Under the pieces are notes generated by a model that ran no database searches, was not told the DNA's origin, and saw only the letters and a list, made by a program, of their open reading frames with translations. This document shows positions 9,142-17,471 of a stretch of 43,321 nucleotides of DNA, piece after piece (within the stretch, counting starts at the first letter, position 1; every line of letters begins with the position of its first letter). The stretch lies in assembly GCA_009026175.1 (NCBI GenBank), contig WBTZ01000026.1, forward strand, positions 1 through 43,321. The letters are read 5' to 3'. Made by a program: the position numbers and the translations under genes. The DNA is from Zoogloea sp. (GTDB lineage Bacteria > Pseudomonadota > Gammaproteobacteria > Burkholderiales > Rhodocyclaceae).

Positions 9142-10164
9142 ATGCCCCCAGCCTTCCGCCTGCTGGCCGCCGCCGCGGCCCTCGCCCTCGCCCCCCTGCC
9201 GGCCCTCGCCGGCAAGACCCTCGACGCCATCAAGTCCCGCGGCCAGCTCGCCTGCGGCGTCAGCACGGGGGTGATCGGCTTCTCGGCGGCCGACAGCCAG
9301 GGCCAGTGGAAGGGCCTGGACGTGGACGTCTGCAAGGCCATCGCCGCCGCCGTGCTGGGCGATCCGAACAAGGTGCGCTGGGTGCCCCTCAGCTCCCAGC
9401 AGCGCTTCACCGCCCTGCAGTCCGGCGAGGTGGACATCCTGTCCCGCAACACCACCTGGAGCCTGACCCGGGATGCCGGCCAGGGCCTGCATTTCGCAGG
9501 CGTCACCTACTACGACGGCCAGGGCTTCCTGGTGGCAAAGAAGACCAAGGTGAGCAGCGCCAGGCAACTCAAGAATGCCGAGGTGTGCGTGCAGTCGGGC
9601 ACCACCACCGAAAAGAACCTAGCCGACTTCGCCCGCGCCCAGGGCATCAAGATCAAGCCGGTGGTCTTCGACAAGTTCGAGGCCTCCCTCAAGGCCTTCT
9701 TCAGCGGCCGCTGCCAGGCCTACACCACCGACGCCTCGGCCCTGGCCTTCATCCGCGCCAAGGAGGCGCCCAACCCGGACGACTACCAGGTGCTGCCCGA
9801 GCTGATCTCCAAGGAGCCCCTCGGCCCGGCCGTGCGACGCGGCGACGACGAGTGGTTCGCCATCGTCAAATGGACGGTCAATGCGCTGATCGAGGCCGAG
9901 GAGCTGGGCATCACCCAGGCCCGGGTGGACAGCCTCAAGTCGGCCGCCGACCCATCGGTACAACGCTTCCTCGGGGTAGGTGAAGACCTCGGCAAGAACC
10001 TCGGTCTGGACCGCGACTGGGCCGCCCGGGCGGTCAAGGCGGTGGGCAACTATGGCGAGATCTTCAACCGCAACCTGGGGGCCGACTCGCCCCTCAAGCT
10101 GCCCCGCGGCCTCAACGCCCAGTGGAACAAGGGCGGGATCCTGTACGCCCTGCCCCTGCGCTGA
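9142..10164 (+). CDS. aapJ: Amino-acid ABC transporter substrate-binding protein (AapJ-like)
   Basis: A 340-aa periplasmic binding protein of the SBP_bac_3 family, most like AapJ/BztA, the receptors of general L-amino-acid importers. The signal peptide is residues 1-23 (cleavage after PALA). The mature part opens KTLDAIKSRGQLACGVSTG. WKGLDVDVCKAIAAAVLGD, VDILSRNTTWSLTRD, VCVQSGTTTEKNLADF and the C-terminal GLNAQWNKGGILYALPLR are AapJ-type signatures. It begins a run with two permease genes (gaps of 3 bases, then a 4-base overlap). The ribosome site before ATG 9142 is weak. Broad amino-acid specificity is assumed from the family. Confidence 0.92.
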   Translation: MPPAFRLLAAAAALALAPLPALAGKTLDAIKSRGQLACGVSTGVIGFSAADSQGQWKGLDVDVCKAIAAAVLGDPNKVRWVPLSSQQRFTALQSGEVDILSRNTTWSLTRDAGQGLHFAGVTYYDGQGFLVAKKTKVSSARQLKNAEVCVQSGTTTEKNLADFARAQGIKIKPVVFDKFEASLKAFFSGRCQAYTTDASALAFIRAKEAPNPDDYQVLPELISKEPLGPAVRRGDDEWFAIVKWTVNALIEAEELGITQARVDSLKSAADPSVQRFLGVGEDLGKNLGLDRDWAARAVKAVGNYGEIFNRNLGADSPLKLPRGLNAQWNKGGILYALPLR

Positions 10165-10167
10165 CCC

Positions 10168-11130
10168 ATGGCTGGACGCCGCCGCAGCGCCTGGCTGGCC
10201 CAGGCCCTGATCCTCACCGCCGTGCTGGCGCTGGCCGTGCTGCTGGCCACCACCACGGCCGGCCACCTGCAGGAACGGGGCATCCGCAGCGGCTTTGATT
10301 TCCTGCTGGAACCGGCGGGCTTCGCCCTGGGCGAGAGCCTGCTGAGCTTCGGGCCCGGCGACACCACCCTGCGGGCCTTTGTCGCCGGCCTGCTCAACAC
10401 CTTGCGGGTGGCCCTGCCGGCCGCCGCCCTGGCCCTGCTGATCGGCATCGCCGCCGGCTTCGGCCGGCTCGCCGACAACCCGCTGCTGCGCGGCCTGGCA
10501 ACGGCCTTCGTCACCAGCGTGCGCAACCTGCCGCTGTTGCTGCACCTGCTGGCCTGGTACTTCATCCTGACCGACCTGCTGCCGCCGGGCGACGCCCCCT
10601 TCAGCCCGCTGCCCGGGGTGTTCCTGAGCAAGTCCGGGCTGGCCTTGCCCTGGTGGGGCGAGGGCGGCTTCGAGATCCCGCAACCCGCCGGCTTCGGCCT
10701 GGAAGGCGGTGCCAACCTGACCCCGGAGTACCTGGCCCTGCTGGTCGGCCTGTCGGTCTACAGCGCCGCCTACATCGCCGAGACCCTGCGCGGCGCGGTG
10801 CTGGCCCTGCCCCCCGGCCAGCGCCTGTCGGCCCTCGCCCTGGGCATGACGTCACGCCAGACCTTCCTGCTCGTGCTGCTGCCCCAGGCCTGGCGCGCGG
10901 CCCTGCCGCCGGTGACCAGCCAGCTGCTCAACCTGCTCAAGAACGCCTCCCTGGCGGTGGCCATCGGCTACCCCGACCTGGTCTCGGTGGCCGGCACCAG
11001 CCTCAACCAGACCGGCCGGGCCATCGAATGCCTGAGCATCGTGGTGGCGGTGTACCTGGCCCTGTCCCTGATCGCTGCGGCGATCAGCCACCGGCTGGAA
11101 GCGCGCCTGTTCCGGGAGCGGGGGGAATGA
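10168..11130 (+). CDS. aapQ: Amino-acid ABC transporter permease (AapQ-like)
   Basis: A 320-aa inner-membrane permease of the HisM/AapQ type. An N-terminal helix (about 8-30) precedes the conserved periplasmic SGFDFLLEPAGFALGESLLSF (broken here at GFDFLL and GESLL). The BPD_transp_1 domain starts near TTLRAFVAGLLNTLRVALP. The EAA-like loop that docks the ATPase is visible as LALGMTSRQTFLLVLLPQA, and NLPLLLHLLAWYF is typical of the family. The unusually long periplasmic loop between the first helices is normal for AapQ/BztB. The stop overlaps the start of the next permease (ATGA), indicating coupled translation. Confidence 0.9.
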   Translation: MAGRRRSAWLAQALILTAVLALAVLLATTTAGHLQERGIRSGFDFLLEPAGFALGESLLSFGPGDTTLRAFVAGLLNTLRVALPAAALALLIGIAAGFGRLADNPLLRGLATAFVTSVRNLPLLLHLLAWYFILTDLLPPGDAPFSPLPGVFLSKSGLALPWWGEGGFEIPQPAGFGLEGGANLTPEYLALLVGLSVYSAAYIAETLRGAVLALPPGQRLSALALGMTSRQTFLLVLLPQAWRAALPPVTSQLLNLLKNASLAVAIGYPDLVSVAGTSLNQTGRAIECLSIVVAVYLALSLIAAAISHRLEARLFRERGE

Positions 11131-12260
11131 GCCGCGCCCGGCCGCCCGAAGGGGCTCGCACCGCAACCCGGCAGGGCCAAGAACATCTCACGGGCCTCAG
11201 CCGCCTGCGTCGTATCCTGTTCGGCGACGCCCTCAACACCCTGCTGAGCCTGGGCGTGCTGGCCCTGCTGGCCTGGAGCCTGCCGGCGCTGCTGCGCTGG
11301 GCCCTGGTGGAGGCGCAGTTCACGGCGGACGTGGGCGCGTGCGAAGCCCTCGACCATCGGGGAGCCTGCTGGGGCGTGGTGGCAGAAAAAGCCCGTTTCA
11401 TCCTGCTCGGGCGCTATCCGGCGGAGCAGGCCTGGTGCCCAGCCCTGGCGGCCCTGCTGATCATCGGCGGCTGGCTGGGCGCGGCCTCCGGCCGCCTGCC
11501 CGGAGGGGCGCTGGCCACCTGCCTGCTGCTGCCTCCAGTGCTCGCCTGTGCCCTGCTGGGCGGCGGCTTCGGTGGGCTGGAGGCAGTCCCCACCGAATTG
11601 TGGGGCGGCCTGCCCCTGACCCTGCTGCTCACCGGTGCCGGCCTGGCCGGCGCCCTGCCCCTGGGCATCGCCATCGCCTACGGGCGCCGCTCATCCCTGC
11701 CCCTGCTGCGCGCCCTGCTCACCGCGGGAGTCGAGCTGGCGCGGGGCATTCCACTGGTGGCTGCGCTCTTCATGGCGTCCTTCCTGCTGCCCTTGTTCTT
11801 CCCGGAAGGTGGCGGGCTGGACATGCTGTGGCGGGTGCTGATCGCCATCGTGCTGTTCGCGGCCGCCTACCTGTCGGAGATCGTGCGCGGCGGGCTGCAG
11901 GCCTTCCCCGCCGGACAGCGGGACGCCGCCGCCGCCTTGGGCTTCAGCCCCTGGCAGACCGAACGCTGGATCGTGCTGCCCCAGGTGCTGCGCCAGGTCG
12001 CGCCTTCCCTCGCGAACAGCGCCATCGCCCTGTTCAAGGACACCTCCCTGGTCACCGTGGTCAGCCTCTACGAGCTCACCGGCGCCCTCGGCCTGGCCCT
12101 CGCCGGGGATGCCCAGTGGCGCCCCTTCTACCTGGAGGCCTGGCTATTCATCGCCGCCATCTACTGGATGGGCTGCAGCCTGATCTCGCGCCTGGCCCGG
12201 CTGGCGACCCGCGGCGCGCCACCAGGCCCGCACACCGCCCCATCCGGCATCGGCAATTAG
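11127..12260 (+). CDS. aapM: Amino-acid ABC transporter permease (AapM-like)
   Basis: A 377-aa permease, second of the heteromeric pair. ATG 11127 overlaps the aapQ stop. After a basic N-terminus it has the AapM-type extracytoplasmic segment GACEALDHRGACWGVVAEKA and FILLGRYP. The BPD_transp_1 core follows, with RGIPLVAALFMASFLLPLFF, an EAA loop AAALGFSPWQTERWIVLPQ and ALFKDTSLVTVVSLYELTG. The 3' end overlaps the stop of the convergent kinase-like gene by three bases. The aapP ATPase gene that normally comes next is absent. Confidence 0.9.
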   Translation: MSRARPPEGARTATRQGQEHLTGLSRLRRILFGDALNTLLSLGVLALLAWSLPALLRWALVEAQFTADVGACEALDHRGACWGVVAEKARFILLGRYPAEQAWCPALAALLIIGGWLGAASGRLPGGALATCLLLPPVLACALLGGGFGGLEAVPTELWGGLPLTLLLTGAGLAGALPLGIAIAYGRRSSLPLLRALLTAGVELARGIPLVAALFMASFLLPLFFPEGGGLDMLWRVLIAIVLFAAAYLSEIVRGGLQAFPAGQRDAAAALGFSPWQTERWIVLPQVLRQVAPSLANSAIALFKDTSLVTVVSLYELTGALGLALAGDAQWRPFYLEAWLFIAAIYWMGCSLISRLARLATRGAPPGPHTAPSGIGN

Positions 12261-13594
12261 CCGGCCGGCACCCCCATCGGGACTGAAGGCGAGCCCTGCT
12301 CCCCCTGCCGGGCCAGCCAGGCCGAGAACCACACCGTAACCGCGCCCTCCTCCGTAGCCAGGACCCCGGCCTCACCTCCCATCTGTGCCGCCAGATGGCG
12401 CAGGTGCAGGAGACGCAGGCCGAAGGCCCCGAAGGCCCCCGAGGCTTCGCAGGCCCCGCCCGGCTCGGTGTCTTTCATCAGTTGCGCAAGCTGCTCCGGC
12501 GCCAGACCGACCGCGCAGCCCCCGAGCCTGAATTCCACGAGCACCCCGAGGCGACTCTCCCGTGCACGGCGCACCTCCAGCGTGAGGCGGCCACGCCGGG
12601 CCGGGCTCAGCCCCTGGGCCACCAGGCTGTGCAGGGCGTGGGTGATGCGCGCGCCATCACCAATCAGACATGCGGGGAGCTGCGCCATGTCCACGTGCAG
12701 CCGGGTGGCACCTCCCGATGCATGACTGGCGATGACGTGCCTGACGATCTCATCCAGCGCCACCCGATCCACATCGAGAGAGCAGGCCGCGGCACTTGCG
12801 TCCGCATCCACACCCGGGTCGGCGCGGGCAATATCCGCGACCGCATCGACCAGGCCCAGCAGGTGTCGCGCAGCCACCCGCAGGCGATCGCGGCAGCGCG
12901 CTTGCGGCAGGCCCTCCCCGGGGCTGCAGCCCTGCAACACGCCCAGAATGGCGTTGATCGCCGGCCTCATTTCTCCGGCCGCAAGCGCCATCAAGTCATT
13001 GCGGCTGCGGCCATCGCGCTTCACCTGCTCCAGCCCGGCCGGCACGGCATACCCGTTGCAGGGCTCGGCCTCAGGGATGACGAACATCAGGACATGGAGC
13101 AGGACGACCGCGGCCAGCAGGTAATCCAGCGGGGTCCCCGCCAACAGCAGCAGGATCAGCAGCGGCAGGCCGAGCAGGCCGGCGCAGATCCGCAGCCTGA
13201 GCGGTTCTCCAAGCACCAGCGGGCGCACAAAGTGCGCCACGCCACTGAGCGCCCCCGCCAGCAGGAACCACAGTGAGGCACTCGCCTCCTGGGCAAGCAG
13301 CGGGACGGCGATGGCCCAAGCCGTAGACAGCAGGACCGCGGCGTCGGCATAAGCATTCTGGTCCCCCCGACCGGACTCCGCCGCCGCGACATCCTGCTGC
13401 GCCCTGATCAGGTGGAGGCCGGACAGAAACATGCCGACAAACCAGATCAGGGGGAGCAGCATCGGCTGGCGCCCCTCCACCCCCAGCGCAGCCAGCAGCA
13501 GCAGGCCCATCCCGAGGCTGCCGCCCCAGGCCTTGCGGAAGTCGCGAGCGGAATCCTGAGCAATGCGGACAGAAGCAGGCAGCAGATACACCAT
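12257..13594 (-). CDS. Membrane protein with degenerate histidine-kinase-like module
   Basis: A 445-aa protein with about six hydrophobic segments in residues 25-173, then a cytoplasmic region organised like a hybrid-type sensor kinase. In the segment aligning with a DHp helix, the motif usually reading SHEIRTPxNAILG is AAGEMRPAINAILG, so the phospho-acceptor His is Gly207. In the ATPase-like part the N-box asparagines are missing (ITHALHSLVAQGL), the G1 Asp is replaced (LGGCAVGLAPEQL) and G2 is degenerate (GAFGAFGLRLL). The fold looks conserved but catalysis does not. ATG 13594 was chosen over GTG 13603 because a GGTGAGG sits at better spacing. The gene shares a strand with the LysR gene 67 bases upstream. 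I infer a signalling pseudokinase; its partner is unknown. Confidence 0.72.
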   Translation of the reverse strand: MVYLLPASVRIAQDSARDFRKAWGGSLGMGLLLLAALGVEGRQPMLLPLIWFVGMFLSGLHLIRAQQDVAAAESGRGDQNAYADAAVLLSTAWAIAVPLLAQEASASLWFLLAGALSGVAHFVRPLVLGEPLRLRICAGLLGLPLLILLLLAGTPLDYLLAAVVLLHVLMFVIPEAEPCNGYAVPAGLEQVKRDGRSRNDLMALAAGEMRPAINAILGVLQGCSPGEGLPQARCRDRLRVAARHLLGLVDAVADIARADPGVDADASAAACSLDVDRVALDEIVRHVIASHASGGATRLHVDMAQLPACLIGDGARITHALHSLVAQGLSPARRGRLTLEVRRARESRLGVLVEFRLGGCAVGLAPEQLAQLMKDTEPGGACEASGAFGAFGLRLLHLRHLAAQMGGEAGVLATEEGAVTVWFSAWLARQGEQGSPSVPMGVPAG

Positions 13595-13661
13595 GGACAG
13601 CACACCTCACCCAATATGAAAAACCCCATTATGGGCACAATCCATCCCCTGGCGGGAAGCT

Positions 13662-14552
13662 TCAGCAGATTGTCGCCCCGGCCTCCTCGAGCATGCAGGC
13701 CAGCCGCAGCACGCCCGGGCCGCATAGATCCGGGTCGGCAAGCACCAGGTACATATCGGCAAAGCGCACTTCCATGCCCCCCAGCGGCAGGACCTTCAGG
13801 CGTCCTTCGGCCAGCTCGCGCCGGATGCGGGCCTCCGGATACCAGGCAAAGCCGTGGCCGGCCACGGCTGCTGCAATCGACGTGGCCATGCTGCTGAAGG
13901 TCCAGCGCTGCTCCACCTCGATGGTGAGGCTGCGGGAAGTGCGGCTCGATCCGGTTTCCCGCACCACCAGGTGGCGGTGGGCGCGCAGATCCTTCTCGCC
14001 CAGCACTCGCCCGGCCTGATGCAGGGGATGTGCGGCGGCAGCCACCGCCACCAGGCGCATGCGCAGGATCGGTTTGCCGAGGAAACCCGGCGGTACGTGG
14101 GGCGTCACCGCCAGATCGGCCTGTCCGGTGAGCAAGGCTTCACCGGTGCCTCCCATCACCGACTCGATCACCTCCACCCGGGTTCGCGGCGCTTCGGCGC
14201 CGAAGCGGGCCAGGCAATCGACCAGCACTTCGGGCGGAAAGAGGATCTCCACCGCCAGGCCGATCTCCGCCTCCCAACCGGCAGAGAGCTTGCGCGCGGC
14301 CTGCTCCAGGTCTCCCGCCTCGGCCACCAGCGCCACGGCCCGACGATGGAGCATGCGCCCGGTGGGTGTCAGCACGGCCTTGCGCCCCTGGATCTCGAAG
14401 GCCTTCACACCCAGCTGGGACTCGATCTTCTGCACCGCGTAGGTGACTGCCGACTGGCTCTTGTGCAGGACCTCGGCAGCCTGGGCGTAGCCCCCGGCCT
14501 CGACGACCGCAATCAGGGCACGCCACTGCTCCAGGGAAATATGGGGAGTCAT
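13662..14552 (-). CDS. LysR-type regulator divergent from azoR-pirin
   Basis: A 296-aa LysR-family regulator of standard length. The HTH is in ISLEQWRALIAVVEAGGYAQ and AAEVLHKSQSAVTYAVQKIE, followed by the co-inducer-binding domain. Longer in-frame starts up to 14663 would run through the AT-rich intergenic region into the azoR leader, so ATG 14552 was chosen because the HTH begins there; its ribosome site is weak. It is transcribed away from the azoreductase and pirin genes, the usual place for a LysR regulator of quinone- or electrophile-responsive genes. That target is inferred. Confidence 0.88.
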   Translation of the reverse strand: MTPHISLEQWRALIAVVEAGGYAQAAEVLHKSQSAVTYAVQKIESQLGVKAFEIQGRKAVLTPTGRMLHRRAVALVAEAGDLEQAARKLSAGWEAEIGLAVEILFPPEVLVDCLARFGAEAPRTRVEVIESVMGGTGEALLTGQADLAVTPHVPPGFLGKPILRMRLVAVAAAAHPLHQAGRVLGEKDLRAHRHLVVRETGSSRTSRSLTIEVEQRWTFSSMATSIAAAVAGHGFAWYPEARIRRELAEGRLKVLPLGGMEVRFADMYLVLADPDLCGPGVLRLACMLEEAGATIC

Positions 14553-14575
14553 CTGCACAGGGAAGATATATCCAT

Positions 14576-14604
14576 TAATTTGATAATTAGAAGCTAAATC
14601 TTCT
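14576..14604. promoter_or_regulatory. AT-rich divergent control region with two small palindromes
   Basis: Between LysR and azoR the base composition drops sharply. TAATT-TGAT-AATTA (14576-14589) is a perfect 5-4-5 inverted repeat, and AGAAG-CTAAAT-CTTCT (14589-14604) directly abuts it. Both fit loose LysR-type T-N11-A sites in a divergent promoter. No confident -35/-10 pair was assigned. Confidence 0.4.
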
Positions 14605-14667
14605 GCTTTTTTATCTTCCTGGTAAATCATTAAATAGCAGCACCAACCCACTCGACGGAGCAATCAC

Positions 14668-15270
14668 ATGAGCACCCTTCTGAAGATCAATGCCAGCCTG
14701 TTTTCCAGCCAGGGCCAGTCCAGCCAGTTGGCCGACCGCTTCGTGGCCGCCCGCCTCGCCGCCCATCCCGACACCCGGGTGATCAGCCGCGACCTGGCCG
14801 CCGAGCCGGTGCCCCACCTGGATGCCGCCCGCTTCCTGTCCTTCCTGGCCAAGCCCGAAGAACGCAGCGCCGAACAGCAGGCGGTGGTGAGCTTCTCCGA
14901 TGCGCTGATCGCCGAGATCCGCGAGGCCGACGAGATCGTGATCGGCCTGCCCATGTACAACTTCGGCATTCCTTCGACGCTGAAGGCCTACTTCGACCAC
15001 ATCGCCCGCGCCGGCGTGACCTTCCGCTATACCGCCAACGGTCCCGAAGGCCTGCTGGGCGGCAAGAAGGTGCATGTCTTCGCGGCCCGCGGCGGCCTGT
15101 ATGCCGGCACGCCGAAGGACAGCCAGACCACCTATGTGCGAGACTTCCTGGGCTTCATCGGTATCACCGACGTGGAGTTCGTATATGCCGAAGGCCTGAA
15201 CATGGGCGAAGACAGCAAGAGCGCCGCCCTCACCGCCGCCCACCGCCAGCTCGAACAACTGGCCGCCTGA
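14668..15270 (+). CDS. azoR: FMN-dependent NADH-azoreductase (AzoR/AcpD family)
   Basis: A 200-aa flavodoxin-fold quinone/azo reductase, the usual length for AzoR. The N-terminal FMN-phosphate region is LLKINASLFSSQGQSSQLAD. GLPMYNFGIPSTLKAYFDH (about 93-111), then IARAGVTFRYT and the VFAARGGLYAG loop are the family's flavin-binding segments. It reduces quinones and azo compounds by two-electron transfer from NADH and is often a thiol- or quinone-stress enzyme. CGGAG lies about 7 bases before the ATG. The pirin gene starts 14 bases after its stop, so the two form an operon, divergent from a LysR gene. Confidence 0.94.
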   Translation: MSTLLKINASLFSSQGQSSQLADRFVAARLAAHPDTRVISRDLAAEPVPHLDAARFLSFLAKPEERSAEQQAVVSFSDALIAEIREADEIVIGLPMYNFGIPSTLKAYFDHIARAGVTFRYTANGPEGLLGGKKVHVFAARGGLYAGTPKDSQTTYVRDFLGFIGITDVEFVYAEGLNMGEDSKSAALTAAHRQLEQLAA

Positions 15271-15284
15271 CACGGGAGCCCGCC

Positions 15285-16145
15285 ATGACCACACGCAGCC
15301 TCGAACGGATCATTCCCTCCATCCCCGTCTCCGACGGGGCCGGGGTCAAGCTGAGGCGCAGCCTGGGCCAGAGCCAGGGGCTGCGTCTGGACCCCTTCCT
15401 GATGCTCGACGAGTTCGCCTCGGACAATCCGGACGACTACATCGCGGGCTTTCCGCCCCACCCCCACCGGGGCTTCGAGACGGTGACCTACATGCTGGCC
15501 GGGGACTTCGAACATGAAGATCACCTGGGCCACAAGGGCCACCTGCGCGGCGGCGGCGCCCAGTGGATGACGGCCGGGCGCGGCATCATCCATTCGGAGA
15601 TGCCGCTGCAGGAATCAGGGCGCCTGCATGGCTTCCAGTTCTGGATCAACCTGCCGGCGGCCGAAAAGATGAAGCCGGCGGCCTATCGGGACATCCAGCC
15701 CGAGGAGATTCCCGTGGTGAGCATTGCCGGTGGCACGGCCAAGGTCGTGGCGGGGCAGATGGAAGACAGCGAGGGGCGGCACATTGCCGGTCCGATCCAG
15801 GGTCTCAGCACGGCCCCCCTCTTCCTGGATGTCCGGCTGGAACCCGGCGCAGCCTTCACCCAGGCGGTAGCGGAGGGGCACTCGGCCTTCCTGTACCCCT
15901 ACGAGGGAAGCGTGGAGATCGGTGAAGACGGGTCATCCCGGGCACTGGCCACCCGGCAGGCCGGCGTGCTCTCCCGGGGCGGGCAGATTGCAGTTCAGGC
16001 GGGTCCGGCAGGAGCGGCCTTCCTGCTGCTGGCGGCACGCCCCCTGGGCGAACCGGTGGTCCAGTACGGGCCCTTCGTGATGAACACCCGGGAGGAAATC
16101 GAGCAGGCCCTCGACGACTACCGGAATGGAGTCCTGGCAGCCTGA
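15285..16145 (+). CDS. Pirin family protein
   Basis: A 286-aa bicupin protein. The N-terminal cupin keeps the pirin metal ligands in order: His59 and His61 in PPHPHRGFETVTY, then His103 and Glu105 in GIIHSEMP. The C-terminal cupin continues from about residue 165. Bacterial pirins often show quercetin 2,3-dioxygenase activity in vitro or act as redox regulators; which applies here is not visible. Co-transcription with azoR suggests a role in quinone, flavonoid or electrophile stress. A hairpin just after the stop separates it from the convergent HD-GYP gene. Confidence 0.93.
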   Translation: MTTRSLERIIPSIPVSDGAGVKLRRSLGQSQGLRLDPFLMLDEFASDNPDDYIAGFPPHPHRGFETVTYMLAGDFEHEDHLGHKGHLRGGGAQWMTAGRGIIHSEMPLQESGRLHGFQFWINLPAAEKMKPAAYRDIQPEEIPVVSIAGGTAKVVAGQMEDSEGRHIAGPIQGLSTAPLFLDVRLEPGAAFTQAVAEGHSAFLYPYEGSVEIGEDGSSRALATRQAGVLSRGGQIAVQAGPAGAAFLLLAARPLGEPVVQYGPFVMNTREEIEQALDDYRNGVLAA

Positions 16146-16150
16146 GCCAG

Positions 16151-16191
16151 ATGTCCCGGAGGCCTCCCTGGAGGGGCGGGCCTCCGGACAT
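16151..16191. terminator. Hairpin between convergent pirin and HD-GYP genes
   Basis: The arms 16151-16164 and 16179-16191 pair over 13 bases with one bulged C (ATGTCC-GGAGGCC against its complement). No clear T-run follows on either strand, so it is a terminator-like hairpin rather than a proven intrinsic terminator. Its position between two convergent stops supports the role. Confidence 0.5.
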
Positions 16192-16198
16192 GGCGCGC

Positions 16199-17365
16199 TC
16201 AGGCCGCGCCGCCAGCCCCGTCCTCGTCCTCGGGCTCGTCCCGGAAATTGCGGGCGATGGCGGCGAAGTCGCCCGCCACCCGCATCAGCGCGTCCACCAG
16301 GTCGGGGTCGAAATGGCGCCCCTTCTCGGCAGCGATCATCTCAAGCGCCTGTTCGTGGGGAAACGGCGGCTTATAGACACGCCGCGAAATCAGGGCGTCG
16401 TACACATCGGCGACCGCCATCAGCCGCGCAGAAACAGGAATCGCGTCCCCCACAAGACCCTGTGGATAGCCGCTGCCGTCCCAACGTTCGTGGTGGCCAT
16501 AGGCGATCTCGGCCGCATAGCGCAGGAACGAGGCATCGGCCTCGCCACCGAGCGCCTTCTCGGCCTGCAGAATGGCCTTCTGGCCGTACTCGCAGTGCTG
16601 CTTCATGATGAACCACTCATCCGGGGTCAGCTTGCCCGGTTTGAGCAGGATCGCATCCGGCGTGGCTACCTTGCCCACGTCATGCAATGGCGCCGACTTG
16701 AACAGCAACTGGATCACATCCTCATCCAGTTCGTGGCGGAAGCGGGGATGCTCCCGCAGTTCCTCGGCAAGAATCCTCACGTAGTGCTGGGTCCGCCGGA
16801 TATGGTTGCCAGTCTCGTTGTCGCGGGCTTCGGCGAGGGCGCAGAAGGCAGTGATGGTGGCGGCCTGGGCCGCAATCACTTCCTGCTTGCTCGCCACCAG
16901 GCGGCGGGATTGCTCGCTGATCTCGGCCGTGCGCTCGGCGACGATCAATTCGAGGTCGGCATTACGGCGCTCGAGGGCCCGGGTGGCCCGGGACAGCGCC
17001 AGGTGGGTACGCACCCGGGCAAGCACCACCGTCGGCGAGATCGGCTTGTGGATGAAGTCCTCGGCCCCGAGCGAAAAGCCGAGCTCCTCGTCCTCCGGCC
17101 GGTCGAGCCCGGTCAGGAACATCACCGGGATCATCCGGGTGGACTCCGATGACTTGAGCCGGCGACAGACCTCGAAGCCGTCCACTTCGGGCATCATCAC
17201 GTCGAGCAGGATGAGATCGGCAACGCCACCATCCGTCAGATAGGCCAGCGCCTCCGTGCCACTGGAGGCCGGATGCACTTCGTAATGCTCGGACAGGACA
17301 TCCTCCAGTATCAGGAGGTTGTCTGCCTGGTCGTCCACAATCAATACATGGGCGCGCTGTTTCAT
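16199..17365 (-). CDS. Response regulator with HD-GYP phosphodiesterase domain
   Basis: A 388-aa two-domain protein. The receiver domain (about 5-122) has the acidic pair Asp11-Asp12, phospho-acceptor Asp55 in LILLDVMMPE and Lys107 in HKPIS. A coiled linker (125-165) leads to an HD-GYP domain with HD at 228-229 (LHDVGK), HH at 291-292 and the diagnostic GYP at 299-301 (RWDGSGYPQG). Such proteins hydrolyse cyclic di-GMP to pGpG or GMP under phosphorylation control. No cognate kinase gene adjoins it; the kinase-like protein at 12257-13594 lacks the phospho-acceptor His and is an unlikely partner. It is an orphan regulator, divergent from a DNA glycosylase gene. Confidence 0.94.
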   Translation of the reverse strand: MKQRAHVLIVDDQADNLLILEDVLSEHYEVHPASSGTEALAYLTDGGVADLILLDVMMPEVDGFEVCRRLKSSESTRMIPVMFLTGLDRPEDEELGFSLGAEDFIHKPISPTVVLARVRTHLALSRATRALERRNADLELIVAERTAEISEQSRRLVASKQEVIAAQAATITAFCALAEARDNETGNHIRRTQHYVRILAEELREHPRFRHELDEDVIQLLFKSAPLHDVGKVATPDAILLKPGKLTPDEWFIMKQHCEYGQKAILQAEKALGGEADASFLRYAAEIAYGHHERWDGSGYPQGLVGDAIPVSARLMAVADVYDALISRRVYKPPFPHEQALEMIAAEKGRHFDPDLVDALMRVAGDFAAIARNFRDEPEDEDGAGGAA

Positions 17366-17471
17366 GCCTTCGTCCTGATATTCATGTTATCCGCCCTGCA
17401 GTCCCATTCCCTACCGGCTTGATAACGGCAGCTGAATGCCGTTTTTCAATCGTAGCCAAACCGAGTCCAGC

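Noticed and set aside
13613-13635. TTGTGC-16-CATATT as promoter of the kinase-like gene
   Set aside because: The predicted start would leave about 12 bases before the ATG, too short for the ribosome site used to place the start.
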